From Anaerolineaceae bacterium (GTDB lineage: Bacteria; Chloroflexota; Anaerolineae; Aggregatilineales; Phototrophicaceae), in assembly GCA_020634165.1 (NCBI GenBank), contig JACKCF010000005.1:1-64000 (forward strand): 64,000 nt of DNA. The letters are read 5' to 3'. The first letter of the stretch is position 1. Every line of letters starts with the position of its first letter. Below, piece by piece: positions 51,467 through 60,877 of the stretch. Position numbers and translations under genes: made by a program. The notes beneath the pieces were generated by a model. The model was not told the DNA's origin, did no database searches, and was given only the letters and a program-made list of their open reading frames with translations.

Positions 51467-51940
51467 TTACCCTGTTAAATCACGTTCAAGCATGTCATGG
51501 AATTCGCTGCGCTGCGCTTCTTCGCCTTCGCTCACAATGACTTCTGGCCGCCGGCGCCAGCTAAAGATCGCCAGCAAACCACCCGCTGCCACCAGCAGCG
51601 CGATCACCCAGGGGGTAATCAGCGACAGGTTGCGCAGGACGGGGTCCTGCGGTGTGCCGACGACACGTTCACCAAAGCGATCCACAAAATCGTCGATGAT
51701 CGCCTGCTCGGATAAGCCCTCTGCCAGTTGCAGCCGGATTTCATAGCGCCAGTCCTGGCAGGCAGCCGTTTCGCACACGTCCAGCGGAATATTCTCGCAG
51801 ACCGGGCAGTACAACTGCTCGGCGACGGCATTCACCTCATCGTCCGTGATGCCTGATGTGTCGATATCGTCTTGTGCCGATGCCGGTATGGCCAGAATAA
51901 CAGCCACTACCAGCATCACCAGCATGATTGTCTTACGCAT
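51467..51940 (-). CDS. ccmH: Cytochrome c maturation protein CcmH
   Basis: A 157-residue protein with a signal peptide (RKTIMLVMLVVAVILAIPASA), a three-helix domain with the thiol motif in EQLYCPVCENIPLDVCETAA and a C-terminal membrane helix (WVIALLVAAGGLLAIF). The usual CcmH motif is L-R-C-x-x-C-Q-x-x; here L-Y-C-P-V-C-E-N-I with two extra Cys nearby. I use the ATG at 51940, which begins 1 bp after the ccmF stop, removing a spurious 35-residue extension. It acts with CcmF in haem ligation. Confidence 0.85.
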   Translation of the reverse strand: MRKTIMLVMLVVAVILAIPASAQDDIDTSGITDDEVNAVAEQLYCPVCENIPLDVCETAACQDWRYEIRLQLAEGLSEQAIIDDFVDRFGERVVGTPQDPVLRNLSLITPWVIALLVAAGGLLAIFSWRRRPEVIVSEGEEAQRSEFHDMLERDLTG

Positions 51941-51941
51941 A

Positions 51942-54053
51942 TTAGTCACCTGCTCCGGCGGCCAGCGGTACAGGAGCATTCTGCAAGCGCCGGCGCGTCT
52001 GTGTGGACATGACTTCTTGCGGCACGGTGGCGATAATCGTCCCAAGAATCAGGATCAGGCCACCCCACCATACGAGGTTAATCAACGGGTTGATATAAAT
52101 GCGGAACGTCGCCGACTGCGCGCTCATCTCCTGCGAGGGCAGCAAAATGACGTAGAAGTCATTCTCCACTGTGCTGTACGCCCCGGCGATGGTCATGGTA
52201 TTCATACCGTCCGTGCCAGGGAAGAAGTCGCGGCGTGGGCGCAGTGTGGACAGTTCAGTGCCATCACGGCTGACGGTCAGGTTGGCGATGTCCATCAAGC
52301 GGCCATCGGCGCTGATCTGACCACCATCGAACTGGTCATAACGCAGGACGTAGCCACCGACCTCGATGGATTCACCCACAGCCATCGTCCGCTGTGTTTC
52401 TACCTGGAACAAAGTACTGCCGATGACGCCAATGCCAATCACGCTGATTCCCAGGTGAATCAGGTAGCCACCATAGCGGCGTGGATTGCGCGACGTAACG
52501 CGCCACAGCGCCGACAGCGGATTTTCACCATGTGTACGGACGCGGCTGCGCACACTGCGGAACGTTTCGTACAGAGCGACCCAGCCCGCCAGCAGCACAA
52601 TGCCATAACCGAGCAAAGCGGCGATATTCGTCACACCCACCAGCAGGAAAGCACTCAGCGACAGGATCGACAGAACCACCGGAATCAGAATCGACTTACC
52701 CAGGCGCCGGATCGAAGACACACCCCATGCTGAAAGTGGAGCCACACCCATCAGGATGTACAGCGCCGCGAACAGTGGCGGTGTCACCTGCATAAAGTAA
52801 TCCGTGCCCAGGGTGATATTCGTGTTCATGAACAGTTCGGAGATGATCGGTGCGCCAAAGCTGCCCCAGAAAATCGCCACGAACAGCGCCACGAAGATGA
52901 TATTGTTCAGCACAAACAACGCTTCCCGGCTGAACAAACTGGTGAAACGATGCTCATCGCGCAGCAGGCCCTGGCCACGACGCCACATAATCAGGCCAAC
53001 CGAGATGATCGTCATCAGGAACCAGAACAGGAAGAACGGGAAGCCGATTTCACTTCTGGCGAAGCTGTGGACACTCTCAACTAGGCCGCTGCGGGTCGCA
53101 AACGAGCCAAACACCACCGCCGAGAATGTACCAATCACCAGGAACATATTCCAGGTTTTGAGCATGCCGCGCTTTTCCTGGATCATCACACTGTGTAAGA
53201 AGGCCGTGCCAATCAGCCAGGGTAAGAATGCGGCATTTTCAACGGGGTCCCAGCCCCAGTAACCGCCCCACCCCAGGACGTCATAGGCCCAGCGTCCGCC
53301 GAGCAATAAGCCCAGGCTGAGGAACAACCAGGCCACCAGTGCCCAGCGACGGCTGGCTTTAATCCAGTTGGTCGATAGTTCGCCGGATGCCAGTGCCGAC
53401 ATGGCATAGGCAAACGGAATCAGGAAGCCAGTGAAGCCCAGGTACAGCATCGGCGGATGAATCGCCATGCCGAAGTGACGCAGCAAGGGGTTCAGGCCCT
53501 TGGCACTGCTCGCCAGCGAAGACGCCGATGGAGCGACAGCACCAGCCGGTTGGAATACCGCGCTGACCACCTGTTGGCTCGTCGGCAGGTCGGGCATAAT
53601 CCACCAGCGTTCAAACGGATTTTCAAATGCCAGCGACAGGCCAATGAAGAAAGCCGTCGCGGCCATCATGTAGGCAATTGCATAGGGCATCAACCGGCGA
53701 TGCGAACGCCAGTTGAGGATGGTTGCCAGGAACGAAAACACCGTCATCAGCCATGACCAGAACACAATTGAACCAGCCTGCGACCCCCACAGCGACGTCA
53801 CACGAAAGAACATCGGCATCTGTGGGTTGCTGACCGACCAGACATAGGTGATCTGATATTGTTCAGTGATGAGGGCGTATTGAAGTGCACCGGTCGAGAT
53901 CGTCATGAAGACGAAAGCCAGGATGCTGGCGTTGCGCCCACTGAGCACAATCTTCTCATTGTGGCGCATTTCGCCAAAAACAGAGGAACCAATGGCGTAT
54001 ATCGCGAAGATAAATGCCAGCCATAACGCAATATATCCAACTTCGGCTAGCAT
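51942..54053 (-). CDS. ccmF: Cytochrome c haem lyase subunit CcmF
   Basis: A 703-residue polytopic membrane protein with about fifteen membrane segments. The WWD haem-handling motif is LGWGGYWGWDPVENAAFLPW, preceded by H-P-P-M-L-Y-L-G-F and followed by TRSGLVESVHSFARS, the usual CcmF His positions. It attaches haem to CxxCH motifs on the outer face of the cytoplasmic membrane. It heads the leftward operon ccmF-ccmH-tlpA-ccmI-like. CcmABCDE are not in the window. Confidence 0.92.
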   Translation of the reverse strand: MLAEVGYIALWLAFIFAIYAIGSSVFGEMRHNEKIVLSGRNASILAFVFMTISTGALQYALITEQYQITYVWSVSNPQMPMFFRVTSLWGSQAGSIVFWSWLMTVFSFLATILNWRSHRRLMPYAIAYMMAATAFFIGLSLAFENPFERWWIMPDLPTSQQVVSAVFQPAGAVAPSASSLASSAKGLNPLLRHFGMAIHPPMLYLGFTGFLIPFAYAMSALASGELSTNWIKASRRWALVAWLFLSLGLLLGGRWAYDVLGWGGYWGWDPVENAAFLPWLIGTAFLHSVMIQEKRGMLKTWNMFLVIGTFSAVVFGSFATRSGLVESVHSFARSEIGFPFFLFWFLMTIISVGLIMWRRGQGLLRDEHRFTSLFSREALFVLNNIIFVALFVAIFWGSFGAPIISELFMNTNITLGTDYFMQVTPPLFAALYILMGVAPLSAWGVSSIRRLGKSILIPVVLSILSLSAFLLVGVTNIAALLGYGIVLLAGWVALYETFRSVRSRVRTHGENPLSALWRVTSRNPRRYGGYLIHLGISVIGIGVIGSTLFQVETQRTMAVGESIEVGGYVLRYDQFDGGQISADGRLMDIANLTVSRDGTELSTLRPRRDFFPGTDGMNTMTIAGAYSTVENDFYVILLPSQEMSAQSATFRIYINPLINLVWWGGLILILGTIIATVPQEVMSTQTRRRLQNAPVPLAAGAGD

Positions 54054-54515
54054 AATAACCCTTTCCTATACTATTGATGAGTGAGCGTTGCCAAGCACAT
54101 TTATTAACTTCCTGCTCGTGATGCGGCGTCGGTCTCTGCGCGCGTGTTCCACAAATTGACCCAATCCCGAAGTCATTTGCGCGGAATTTCACAACATCAC
54201 TACACCGTATGTTAGCACGATGGCAATCAACGGCATACCCCCTGCCCTATGCTTTTTACCCCGTATTTTGTGGACAGATGTCATCGTTGCCAACGCGGGA
54301 ACATGCTATGCGAAGTTTACCTTACAACCTTAGCTAATCTGCCTTCTATTTTAGACAGGCCAGCATGCGACGTCAAAGCCAGACGTAAAATTTCTGTTAA
54401 TCTGCCAGAATTGTTAGATGCGATGCAAGCAGGCGCGGTACTCTGCTGCGGTCACAACCTGCCCAGCAGGCAATGACGGATATGCAGTGAGCAGTTAGCA
54501 TATGGGAGGCACCTC
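54054..54515. other. 462-bp divergent intergenic region
   Basis: The gap between ccmF and the S9 peptidase gene. It probably contains both promoters, but no -35/-10 pair stands out enough to call. A 75-codon frame at 54249-54476 (or from an internal ATG at 54306) encodes a Cys-rich peptide with no recognisable family or good ribosome-binding site, so I leave it unannotated. No repeat module is present. Confidence 0.4.
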
Positions 54516-56207
54516 ATGTACCGTGATGCTGATTTGAACCTGGCAACGAATCGTCTGCTTCTTCTCTATCAGGATTCAGATGATGAACAAATCATCTTTA
54601 TCAAGGACCTGTCTGACACCACCATTGCACAAATCAACGACCCTTACGCTCAGGGGCCGCGCTGGTCGCCGGATGGCCAAAAGTTCGCCTACTTCGGCAA
54701 CGGTCGCTTATACATCCATCGGACCAGTGATGCCCAACGGATACGGACCATTGAAATGCCAGATCATCAGACCGGATTCTGCGAGTGGTCCCCCAGTGGT
54801 GAATCACTGATTTTCTCGGCATACAACACAACGACAAACATGAAACATCCGCCTAATATCTACGAATACGATTTTGCCGACGAGTCCATCACGCAAGTCA
54901 CAGATAACCAGGATGTAGACCGCTTCCCAAAATGGAACCATGCCGGAACCCACATCGCCTGCCACAGGAGCTATCAGGATAACGACCAGTACCTGACCCA
55001 GATCGCGGTAGTTAGCTTGCAGCAACAGCATGAACGAGTCTTCCAGAAACAGGACGGCTTCTCCCAGCGCATCAGCCTGAACTGCTGGTCGCCCGATGAC
55101 AGCCAGCTAATCGTCACCGAATACCGCAAAGATGTGTCTCGGCTGTTGATTTATGAGGTCGCCACCGGGGAGATCGTCTGGACAGGCGAAGCTACAGACG
55201 CCGTCGATGGCTGCTTTGATCCTTATACAGGCCGCGTCATCGCCGCTACCAAAAACTCCCTGTCCATATATGAATTGCCTTCGCAAACGCCCATCGCCCA
55301 GCTTGACCTCACGCGGTTTGCACCTGTCAAAACAACATTGTGCGGGCTGGTGTTGTTCTTCGCCCCTGATGCGGAAACGATCTATTTTCTGGGCTGGGAT
55401 TTCCGCTTTTACCGCTGGCAGATTCATCACGGCTGTGAAGCCTTTATCGACCAGCCCGAATCTATCCGGCGCGATACGGTCTTTCAGCGTGCGGACTATT
55501 CTTTCCGTGCCAGTGACGGCCTGGACATTCCCGTGCAGCGCTATCTTCCAGCCCAGATCAATGGCAGAGCCATCATTTTTCTGGAAGGTGGGCCACACGA
55601 AGCCATTAATCCGGACAGCGCCATCGTCGCGCAGCTACTCGCAGCAGGCTATGAAGTCATTCGTCCGGCTTATCGGGGCTGTGGGGGGTATGGCGATGAC
55701 CATGCCGATGCGAATCGACAGGAGTGCGGTCGCGCGGATGTGCGCGATGTTGTCGAATGTGGCATCGACTGGCGGCAGCGCTTCAATAAGCCCGATGCGC
55801 CCTTAGCTGTCTCTGGGTTCAGCTATGGCGGATACCTGACCTTTCTGGCATTGACCCACCCGGATGCGGTCTGGACCTGCGGCATCACCTTCTGGGGAGC
55901 CACTATGGTCCCGCCACTTCATCAGGCAGCCGGCTTACCATCTGACCCCGCTGAACACCGTCAGGCACTTGAGGAACGATCCCCTGTTAAACAGGCTCAT
56001 CGAATCCATTTCCCGCTGCTCATCCTGCACGGCGACCGCGATACGACCGCAAAGACCGACGAAGTTACATTGATTCGGGATCGTGTCCGCGCATCAAACA
56101 TGCCTTGCCGTCTGGTCGTTTTTGAAGGCGAAACGCACGGCTTGTATGGTGCGCGCCCCAAAATGTATGCCGAAATGCTTGCGTTTCTGGATGAACACAT
56201 GGGATAG
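54516..56207 (+). CDS. S9-family (prolyl oligopeptidase/acylaminoacyl-peptidase-like) serine peptidase
   Basis: A 563-residue cytoplasmic two-domain peptidase. The N-terminal 310 or so residues form TolB-like propeller blades (GPRWSPDGQKFAYFGNGRLY, FCEWSPSGESLIFSA, FPKWNHAGTHIAC). The C-terminal alpha/beta-hydrolase has the nucleophile Ser436 in G-F-S-Y-G-G-Y, Asp509 in H-G-D-R-D-T-T, and His541 in E-T-H-G-L. The domain-linking PAYRGCGGYGDDHADAN matches S9C enzymes. It cleaves short peptides. GGGAGG precedes the ATG. Confidence 0.88.
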   Translation: MYRDADLNLATNRLLLLYQDSDDEQIIFIKDLSDTTIAQINDPYAQGPRWSPDGQKFAYFGNGRLYIHRTSDAQRIRTIEMPDHQTGFCEWSPSGESLIFSAYNTTTNMKHPPNIYEYDFADESITQVTDNQDVDRFPKWNHAGTHIACHRSYQDNDQYLTQIAVVSLQQQHERVFQKQDGFSQRISLNCWSPDDSQLIVTEYRKDVSRLLIYEVATGEIVWTGEATDAVDGCFDPYTGRVIAATKNSLSIYELPSQTPIAQLDLTRFAPVKTTLCGLVLFFAPDAETIYFLGWDFRFYRWQIHHGCEAFIDQPESIRRDTVFQRADYSFRASDGLDIPVQRYLPAQINGRAIIFLEGGPHEAINPDSAIVAQLLAAGYEVIRPAYRGCGGYGDDHADANRQECGRADVRDVVECGIDWRQRFNKPDAPLAVSGFSYGGYLTFLALTHPDAVWTCGITFWGATMVPPLHQAAGLPSDPAEHRQALEERSPVKQAHRIHFPLLILHGDRDTTAKTDEVTLIRDRVRASNMPCRLVVFEGETHGLYGARPKMYAEMLAFLDEHMG

Positions 56208-56276
56208 AACCAGCAGAAAGAGTCGCCTAGACTCTATCCGAGGCCTGAGTTTTTATAGCTCAGAATAGTTGAAAAA

Positions 56277-56309
56277 GGCATCCCTGGACGGGAGGAAGGG
56301 GGTCTGACC
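56277..56309. repeat. Degenerate palindromic module A relic
   Basis: GGCATCCCTGGACGGGAGGA then AGGGGGTCTGACC keeps the ends of a reverse module A (GGCATCC...GGGGGTC) but has lost the hairpin core. It lies between the convergent S9 peptidase and DAHP synthase genes. Confidence 0.4.
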
Positions 56310-56344
56310 AAACATGCCTGTAAATTAATTTGTCGGATAGATGC

Positions 56345-57454
56345 CTAAGGCTGCACCAGCATATCAATTTCGCGCAGCATATCCTCAAATTCAGGGATGT
56401 TCAACTGCTGCTTGGCATCGCTCATCGCTACCGCGGGGTTAGGATGTACTTCGACCATGAGGCCATCCGCCCCGCTGGCCTTGGCCACCCGCGCCAGCGT
56501 GTTGGCGATGTCCCGCCGCCCTGCCGAATGCGAAATATCGACGATCACAGGCAAATGTGTTTCTTGCTTCAACAGCGGCACCGCGCTGATATCGAGTGTG
56601 TTGCGCGTCCATTTTTCAAAGGTGCGGATGCCGCGCTCGATCAAAATTACATTGGGATTGCCGCTGCTGACGATATACTCGGCGGCATACAGCAGTTCTT
56701 CGATGGTCGCCCCGAACGAGCGTTTGAGCATCACCGGCTGGCGAACGTTGCCGAGCGCCCGCAGCAAAAAGCTGTTCTGCATATTGCGCGCGCCCACCCA
56801 GAACAGATCAACGTACTGGCTCATCAGCGGGATTTGTGACATATCCAGAATTTCGCTGACCATCATCAGGCCATGCTTGTTAGCGACCCGACGGCCAATT
56901 TTGAGGCCCTCTTCGCCCAATCCCTGGAAGTGATACGGCGAGGTGCGCGGCTTGTACGCCATTCCGCGCATGATGCTAACGCCATTTTTCGCCAGTGCCG
57001 CCGCCACTTCATCCAACTGCTCAAAGCTCTCTATCGCACACGGCCCGGAAATAATCTGGAAGCTGCCATCGCCAATTTGCGTGCCATCCGGCAGTTTAAT
57101 GACCGTATTCGGTCGCTCATCACTGCGTTCCACCAACAGCGCCGAACGCGCCTTTTCGCTGTTCATGGCCAGGGTCGCCGCGAAGATTTCCTTAAACAGG
57201 GCCGCAATCGTATCATTACTGAACGGTCCCTGATTGGCCTGTTGCAGCACTTCCAGCATGTCACCTTCACGCTCAGGGTCATACTGCGAAGTCGCCATTC
57301 CCGACTTAATGCGGCCAATCTCGGCGGCAATTTCCGCCCGCTGATTGAGCAATGCCAGCAGTTGCAGGTTGATGTCATCTATCTGCTGCCGCAGCGCATA
57401 AATCTGACTTCGCGGTTTGCCATTCCGGCCATTGGGATTGTCAATCTCGGCCAT
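56345..57454 (-). CDS. Chorismate mutase / 3-deoxy-7-phosphoheptulonate synthase (bifunctional)
   Basis: A 369-residue fusion as in Bacillus AroA(G). Residues about 17-95 are an AroQ-type chorismate mutase (IYALRQQIDDINLQLLALLN, EIGRIKSGMATSQYDPEREG). Residues about 125-369 are the KDO8P/DAHP synthase barrel with ISGPCAIESFEQLDEVAAAL, MRGMAYKPRTSPYHFQGLGE and V-D-I-S-H-S-A-G-R-R. It makes the first intermediate of the shikimate pathway; in such fusions the mutase domain mediates feedback by chorismate or prephenate. It lies downstream of menaquinone genes, which use chorismate. Confidence 0.93.
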   Translation of the reverse strand: MAEIDNPNGRNGKPRSQIYALRQQIDDINLQLLALLNQRAEIAAEIGRIKSGMATSQYDPEREGDMLEVLQQANQGPFSNDTIAALFKEIFAATLAMNSEKARSALLVERSDERPNTVIKLPDGTQIGDGSFQIISGPCAIESFEQLDEVAAALAKNGVSIMRGMAYKPRTSPYHFQGLGEEGLKIGRRVANKHGLMMVSEILDMSQIPLMSQYVDLFWVGARNMQNSFLLRALGNVRQPVMLKRSFGATIEELLYAAEYIVSSGNPNVILIERGIRTFEKWTRNTLDISAVPLLKQETHLPVIVDISHSAGRRDIANTLARVAKASGADGLMVEVHPNPAVAMSDAKQQLNIPEFEDMLREIDMLVQP

Positions 57455-57519
57455 AACAGACCTATCCTATTCGTTGATGAAAAATGTCATCTGTGATATG
57501 GAAACATCGCCCAACCAAT

Positions 57520-57930
57520 CTAGCAAGGATAATCACCAACAGTCCATTCTCCCAGCCGTTGTTTGACACGCTCGTCATCATTAAAGCGTAGAACAGCTAG
57601 CGTCGTTCGGCCCTCTGGTGTCAGCCCTGTAATTGTGGCATCTGGGTTAAGTCGAAAGTGATCGTCCCACACTTGCTGGCGTGGATTGAAAAGCTTGGTC
57701 GCCTCTCCTGTGGCAGGATCAAGTCCGGCGACATTGGACCCTTTGTAACCATTACATTCATAACACGCCAGACATAGGTTATCGTCGTCATCCTGCCCAC
57801 CATGTTTGACAGCGATTACGTGGTCAATCTGAAATCGTGTCAAACGCGCCGATTGCGATACTCGGCAGTATTCGCAGCAGTGACCTGCACGTTCTCGGAC
57901 ATGCTGCTTTTGTTCAGAAGTAACGCTCAT
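57520..57930 (-). CDS. HNH endonuclease-domain protein
   Basis: A 136-residue protein with a complete HNH fold: C-E-Y-C at the N-terminus, the catalytic D-H in FQIDHVIAVKHGGQDDDDNL, and C-L-A-C-Y-E-C-N with the Asn and zinc Cys residues. A conserved C-terminal tail (HFRLNPDATITGLTPEGRTT) is typical of a stand-alone family common in cyanobacteria and filamentous bacteria. It overlaps the preceding small gene by 4 bp. The pair could be a toxin-antitoxin-like or repair module; the role is unknown. Confidence 0.82.
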   Translation of the reverse strand: MSVTSEQKQHVRERAGHCCEYCRVSQSARLTRFQIDHVIAVKHGGQDDDDNLCLACYECNGYKGSNVAGLDPATGEATKLFNPRQQVWDDHFRLNPDATITGLTPEGRTTLAVLRFNDDERVKQRLGEWTVGDYPC

Positions 57931-58184
57931 CCAGATTGCTGCTTCAATTTGAGCTTCATCTTCGTTTTAAGCAGCGAAAACATGCGATCCACTTTGATGA
58001 ATTCGTCATGTTCTTCGCCTTCGGAGATCGTAAGCAAACCTTCGCCATTACGTTCCGCAAGATAGTCGGCCCGTGCTTGCAGATCATCCGGCAGAAAGTA
58101 GTCGATGATTTCCTGTGGAGAGGGTTCAGTTGCCAGGAAGTCCGTAATAACATCAAATACTGTGCGTGCGGGGACCTTCTGCAT
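57927..58184 (-). CDS. Small hypothetical partner of the HNH protein
   Basis: An 85-residue acidic, helical protein (DFLATEPSPQEIIDYFLPDD, LQARADYLAERNGEGLLT, DEFIKVDRMFSLLKTKMKLK). This composition, and its consistent position immediately before an HNH gene in organisms I recall, suggest a dedicated partner or antitoxin-like protein. The ATG at 58184 has GGAG 8 bases upstream; the longer frame from 58232 has none. It overlaps the HNH gene by 4 bp. Confidence 0.7.
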   Translation of the reverse strand: MQKVPARTVFDVITDFLATEPSPQEIIDYFLPDDLQARADYLAERNGEGLLTISEGEEHDEFIKVDRMFSLLKTKMKLKLKQQSG

Positions 58185-58287
58185 TTCGTTACTCCAATGC
58201 TCAACCACCACCATTCTACCATCGAAAATCATCAGGCCTGAGCGCGACTACTCAAACGCACTGTTGCTTACTCTACAATTATGTGCT

Positions 58288-59115
58288 TCAGGTAACAATC
58301 TGATGCTCGAAGAAAGCCTCCACCTGCTGAGAGAAAGCCTCTGGCTGTTCCAGATGCACATTGTGTCCGGCATCCGCCACGATAGCCAACTGCGCATTGG
58401 GCAGCATCGCGCTCATACGCTGGTTGATACTCGTAAATTTTTCGTCGAGCGCACCGGAAATCAGTAGCGTTGGCAGTGATAACTGCGGCAGTTGGTGCCA
58501 CAAGCTCGGCTGAACGCCTGTACCCATGCCCAACAAGCTATTCGCCAATCCAATTGGATTGCTGGCCAGCCGTAGGCTGCGCTGCTGGTCGAGCACATCG
58601 GTACTTAATCTCGATTGACTCGCCCACAGCGGTATATGTTCCCAAAAATCAACAAAGGCTTCCATGCCTTCATTCTGGATGCGCTGCGCCAACGCTGTAT
58701 CGCTTTCCACACGCTTCTGGCGCTCTTCAGCACTTTCCAGTCCTGGTGAGGCACTTTCAAGGATCAGCGAGTGGAATAAGTTCGGGTGGTTAACTGCCAT
58801 ATACAACGCAATCCGCCCACCCATCGAATAGCCGAGCAGATGTGCCGGACCGTCGCTGACGGAGGCGAACAGTTTCAGTAGATCACGCCGAACGTGTTTC
58901 AGACGATAGCGGTTGGCATCTTCCGGGGAATCCGTCTGGCCGTGACCCAACAGGTCAATCAGCACCACATGGAACTGCTGCGACCACCGTTCGACAAACG
59001 GCTGCCATTGGGCAGTACTGCCTGTGAAGCCGTGTAGCACAATCAGTGTTTCGCCTGCGCCCGCTTCTTTGACATAGTAATCGACCCCGTTGATATTCAT
59101 TTTGGCGTTGTTCAA
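58288..59115 (-). CDS. menH: MenH-type alpha/beta hydrolase (SHCHC synthase)
   Basis: A 275-residue alpha/beta-hydrolase with oxyanion region LIVLHGFTGSTAQWQPF, nucleophile elbow G-Y-S-M-G-G-R, an Arg-rich lid (A-E-E-R-Q-K-R), the acid in ISGALDEKF and His in D-A-G-H-N-V-H-L-E. These match MenH, which eliminates pyruvate from SEPHCHC to give SHCHC in menaquinone synthesis. The assignment is supported by its 4-bp overlap with menE and the presence of menB and menD upstream. Confidence 0.88.
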   Translation of the reverse strand: MNNAKMNINGVDYYVKEAGAGETLIVLHGFTGSTAQWQPFVERWSQQFHVVLIDLLGHGQTDSPEDANRYRLKHVRRDLLKLFASVSDGPAHLLGYSMGGRIALYMAVNHPNLFHSLILESASPGLESAEERQKRVESDTALAQRIQNEGMEAFVDFWEHIPLWASQSRLSTDVLDQQRSLRLASNPIGLANSLLGMGTGVQPSLWHQLPQLSLPTLLISGALDEKFTSINQRMSAMLPNAQLAIVADAGHNVHLEQPEAFSQQVEAFFEHQIVT

Positions 59116-60578
59116 TGGAAAAGCTCCCCAAGTGCGCCGCGCTGAATCTTACCCGATCCAGTCTGCGGCAAAGCCCCCACTTTCACAAAACGCCGCGGTA
59201 TCTTATAGCCTGCCAGGTGCTCGCGGCAATATTTGATGAGTTCGTCCTCAGATACTGTTTCATTATCGTTTATTACGAGCACAGCCGCAACCTGCTGTCC
59301 CCATTCCGCGTGATCCAGCCCGATAACTGCCGCCTCTTTTACCGCCGGATGCCCGCACAAAACGGCTTCAACCTCTGCCGGATAGACATTTTCGCCTCCC
59401 GTGACGATCAAATCACTGCGGCGCTGCACCAGGAACAAATCGCCATCGTCATCCACGTAGCCGATATCGCCGGTGTGCAGCCAGCCATTCTTTAGCGTTT
59501 TGCCCGTCGCATCAGGATTGTTGAAGTAACCCTGCATGATGGTCGGCCCACTGACCAGAATTTCGCCGTAATCACCAGCTTTGGCCTGTTTGCCTGTTTC
59601 TGTAACGACCTTCACCTGCGTGAACAGCAGCGGCTTACCAACCGTCCCTGGTTTACGCCGTGCCAGTTCCGGGCCAGCCGTCGCGACTTGAGAAGTTGCT
59701 TCGGTCAGGCCATAGGTCGTCGCGACCGGAATGCCCTCATCGTGGCAGCGCTGGAGCAGTTCCGCACTGGGGGCCGCCCCACCCAAAAGCACCAGCCTTA
59801 GATGCTCATTCCAGGGTTGGGGTCGGGCTTCCAGCAGCCGATGCAGCATAGTCGGCACCAGCGACACCAGCGTGATTGGCTCCTCGGCCAGTTTTTTGTT
59901 GACCGCATCTACATGGAAGCTCTCCATCAGATCGACAGCCGTGCCATACAGCACACTGCGGATCAGAATACTCAGTCCACCGACATGGTACAGCGGCAGC
60001 ACACACAACCAGCGATCTTCCGGCAGCCCCCCCAGCCGATACGCCGATACCATCGCACTCTGATAAAAATTGCCGTAGGTCAGGACCGCGCCCTTAGGTG
60101 TGCCCGATGTCCCCGATGTGTGAATGATCGCCAGCGGCTCGTCCAAGTCGATATCGCGCTCAGGCAGTTTGACCTTTTTGGCTGCGTTACGCTGCGCATC
60201 CAGATTGGCGATTTTATGCCCCTTTCCGCGCAGTTCACCCAGCGTATCCGTCAGGCCATAGGGCAGCAACCAATCGCACTCAGCCAGCCGCAACTGCTGG
60301 TCGATCTCATCGACAGTCAGCCGCACATTGATCGGAACCAGCACACAGCCCAACCGCATCGCCGCAAAGAGCTGCACGACCGTCAGCGGCCAGGTAATCG
60401 CCAGAACAGCCACCCGCTGCCCACGCTCGATGCCTGCCGCGATCCACTGGCGCGCCATACGGTCCACCTGCCCTGCCAACTGAGCAAAGGTCAGTTCATG
60501 CGCCCCATCACCGGGGTTCGTAATGAGGGCGACTTTATCTGGCGTGGCCTCGGCGCGAGCTGTCAACCAATCTTGCAT
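59112..60578 (-). CDS. menE: o-Succinylbenzoate--CoA ligase
   Basis: A 488-residue ANL-superfamily ligase with the P-loop T-S-G-T-S-G-T-P-K-G, T-T-Y-G-L-T-E-A, H-T-G-D-I-G and a terminal catalytic Lys in P-Q-T-G-S-G-K-I-Q-R. Length and context indicate MenE, which activates o-succinylbenzoate for ring closure by MenB. Its ATG shares one base with the stop of the upstream xisI gene (TAATG), a strong sign of coupling, and its 3' end overlaps menH by 4 bp. Confidence 0.9.
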   Translation of the reverse strand: MQDWLTARAEATPDKVALITNPGDGAHELTFAQLAGQVDRMARQWIAAGIERGQRVAVLAITWPLTVVQLFAAMRLGCVLVPINVRLTVDEIDQQLRLAECDWLLPYGLTDTLGELRGKGHKIANLDAQRNAAKKVKLPERDIDLDEPLAIIHTSGTSGTPKGAVLTYGNFYQSAMVSAYRLGGLPEDRWLCVLPLYHVGGLSILIRSVLYGTAVDLMESFHVDAVNKKLAEEPITLVSLVPTMLHRLLEARPQPWNEHLRLVLLGGAAPSAELLQRCHDEGIPVATTYGLTEATSQVATAGPELARRKPGTVGKPLLFTQVKVVTETGKQAKAGDYGEILVSGPTIMQGYFNNPDATGKTLKNGWLHTGDIGYVDDDGDLFLVQRRSDLIVTGGENVYPAEVEAVLCGHPAVKEAAVIGLDHAEWGQQVAAVLVINDNETVSEDELIKYCREHLAGYKIPRRFVKVGALPQTGSGKIQRGALGELFH

Positions 60579-60877
60579 TAGCTCGCCGCCAGCACTTCGC
60601 CTGCATACGCCAGGATGATCTGCTCGCGTGGCACACCTGCCGCCTGCAGCGCATCAACCAGTGGCTTGTCGTTGATGTCACGCTCGATGATGATGGACTC
60701 ACCCACCATGCGCACGACCAGACCCGTTTCCACAACGGGCACACCACGCACGCTGCCAACGGCAATCACGGTCCACAACGTATCGTTAGCGTTAGCAGTC
60801 ATCTGGCTGTAGCCGTTGATCGCATCCTGAGCATAGGTCGCAATCACTTGTTTTGTCGTTGCTTTTAAGTCATCCAT
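60578..60877 (-). CDS. xisI: XisI-family protein
   Basis: A 99-residue protein resembling XisI, first known as an fdxN-element excision controlling factor of Anabaena. Diagnostic parts are the N-terminal helix, GLVVRMVGESIIIERDINDK and the end PREQIILAYAGE, equivalent to the family's I-x-K-E-D-I-V-L-A-F. GAAGGA lies 9 bases before its ATG, inside the xisH gene, and it overlaps xisH by 13 bp. No fdxN-like element is present, so its role here is not the one it was named for. Confidence 0.82.
   Translation of the reverse strand: MDDLKATTKQVIATYAQDAINGYSQMTANANDTLWTVIAVGSVRGVPVVETGLVVRMVGESIIIERDINDKPLVDALQAAGVPREQIILAYAGEVLAAS

Noticed and set aside
54249..54476. A 75-codon plus-strand frame upstream of the S9 peptidase gene
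   Set aside because: No convincing ribosome-binding site or family; Cys-rich composition unlike known small proteins. It could be revisited with expression data.
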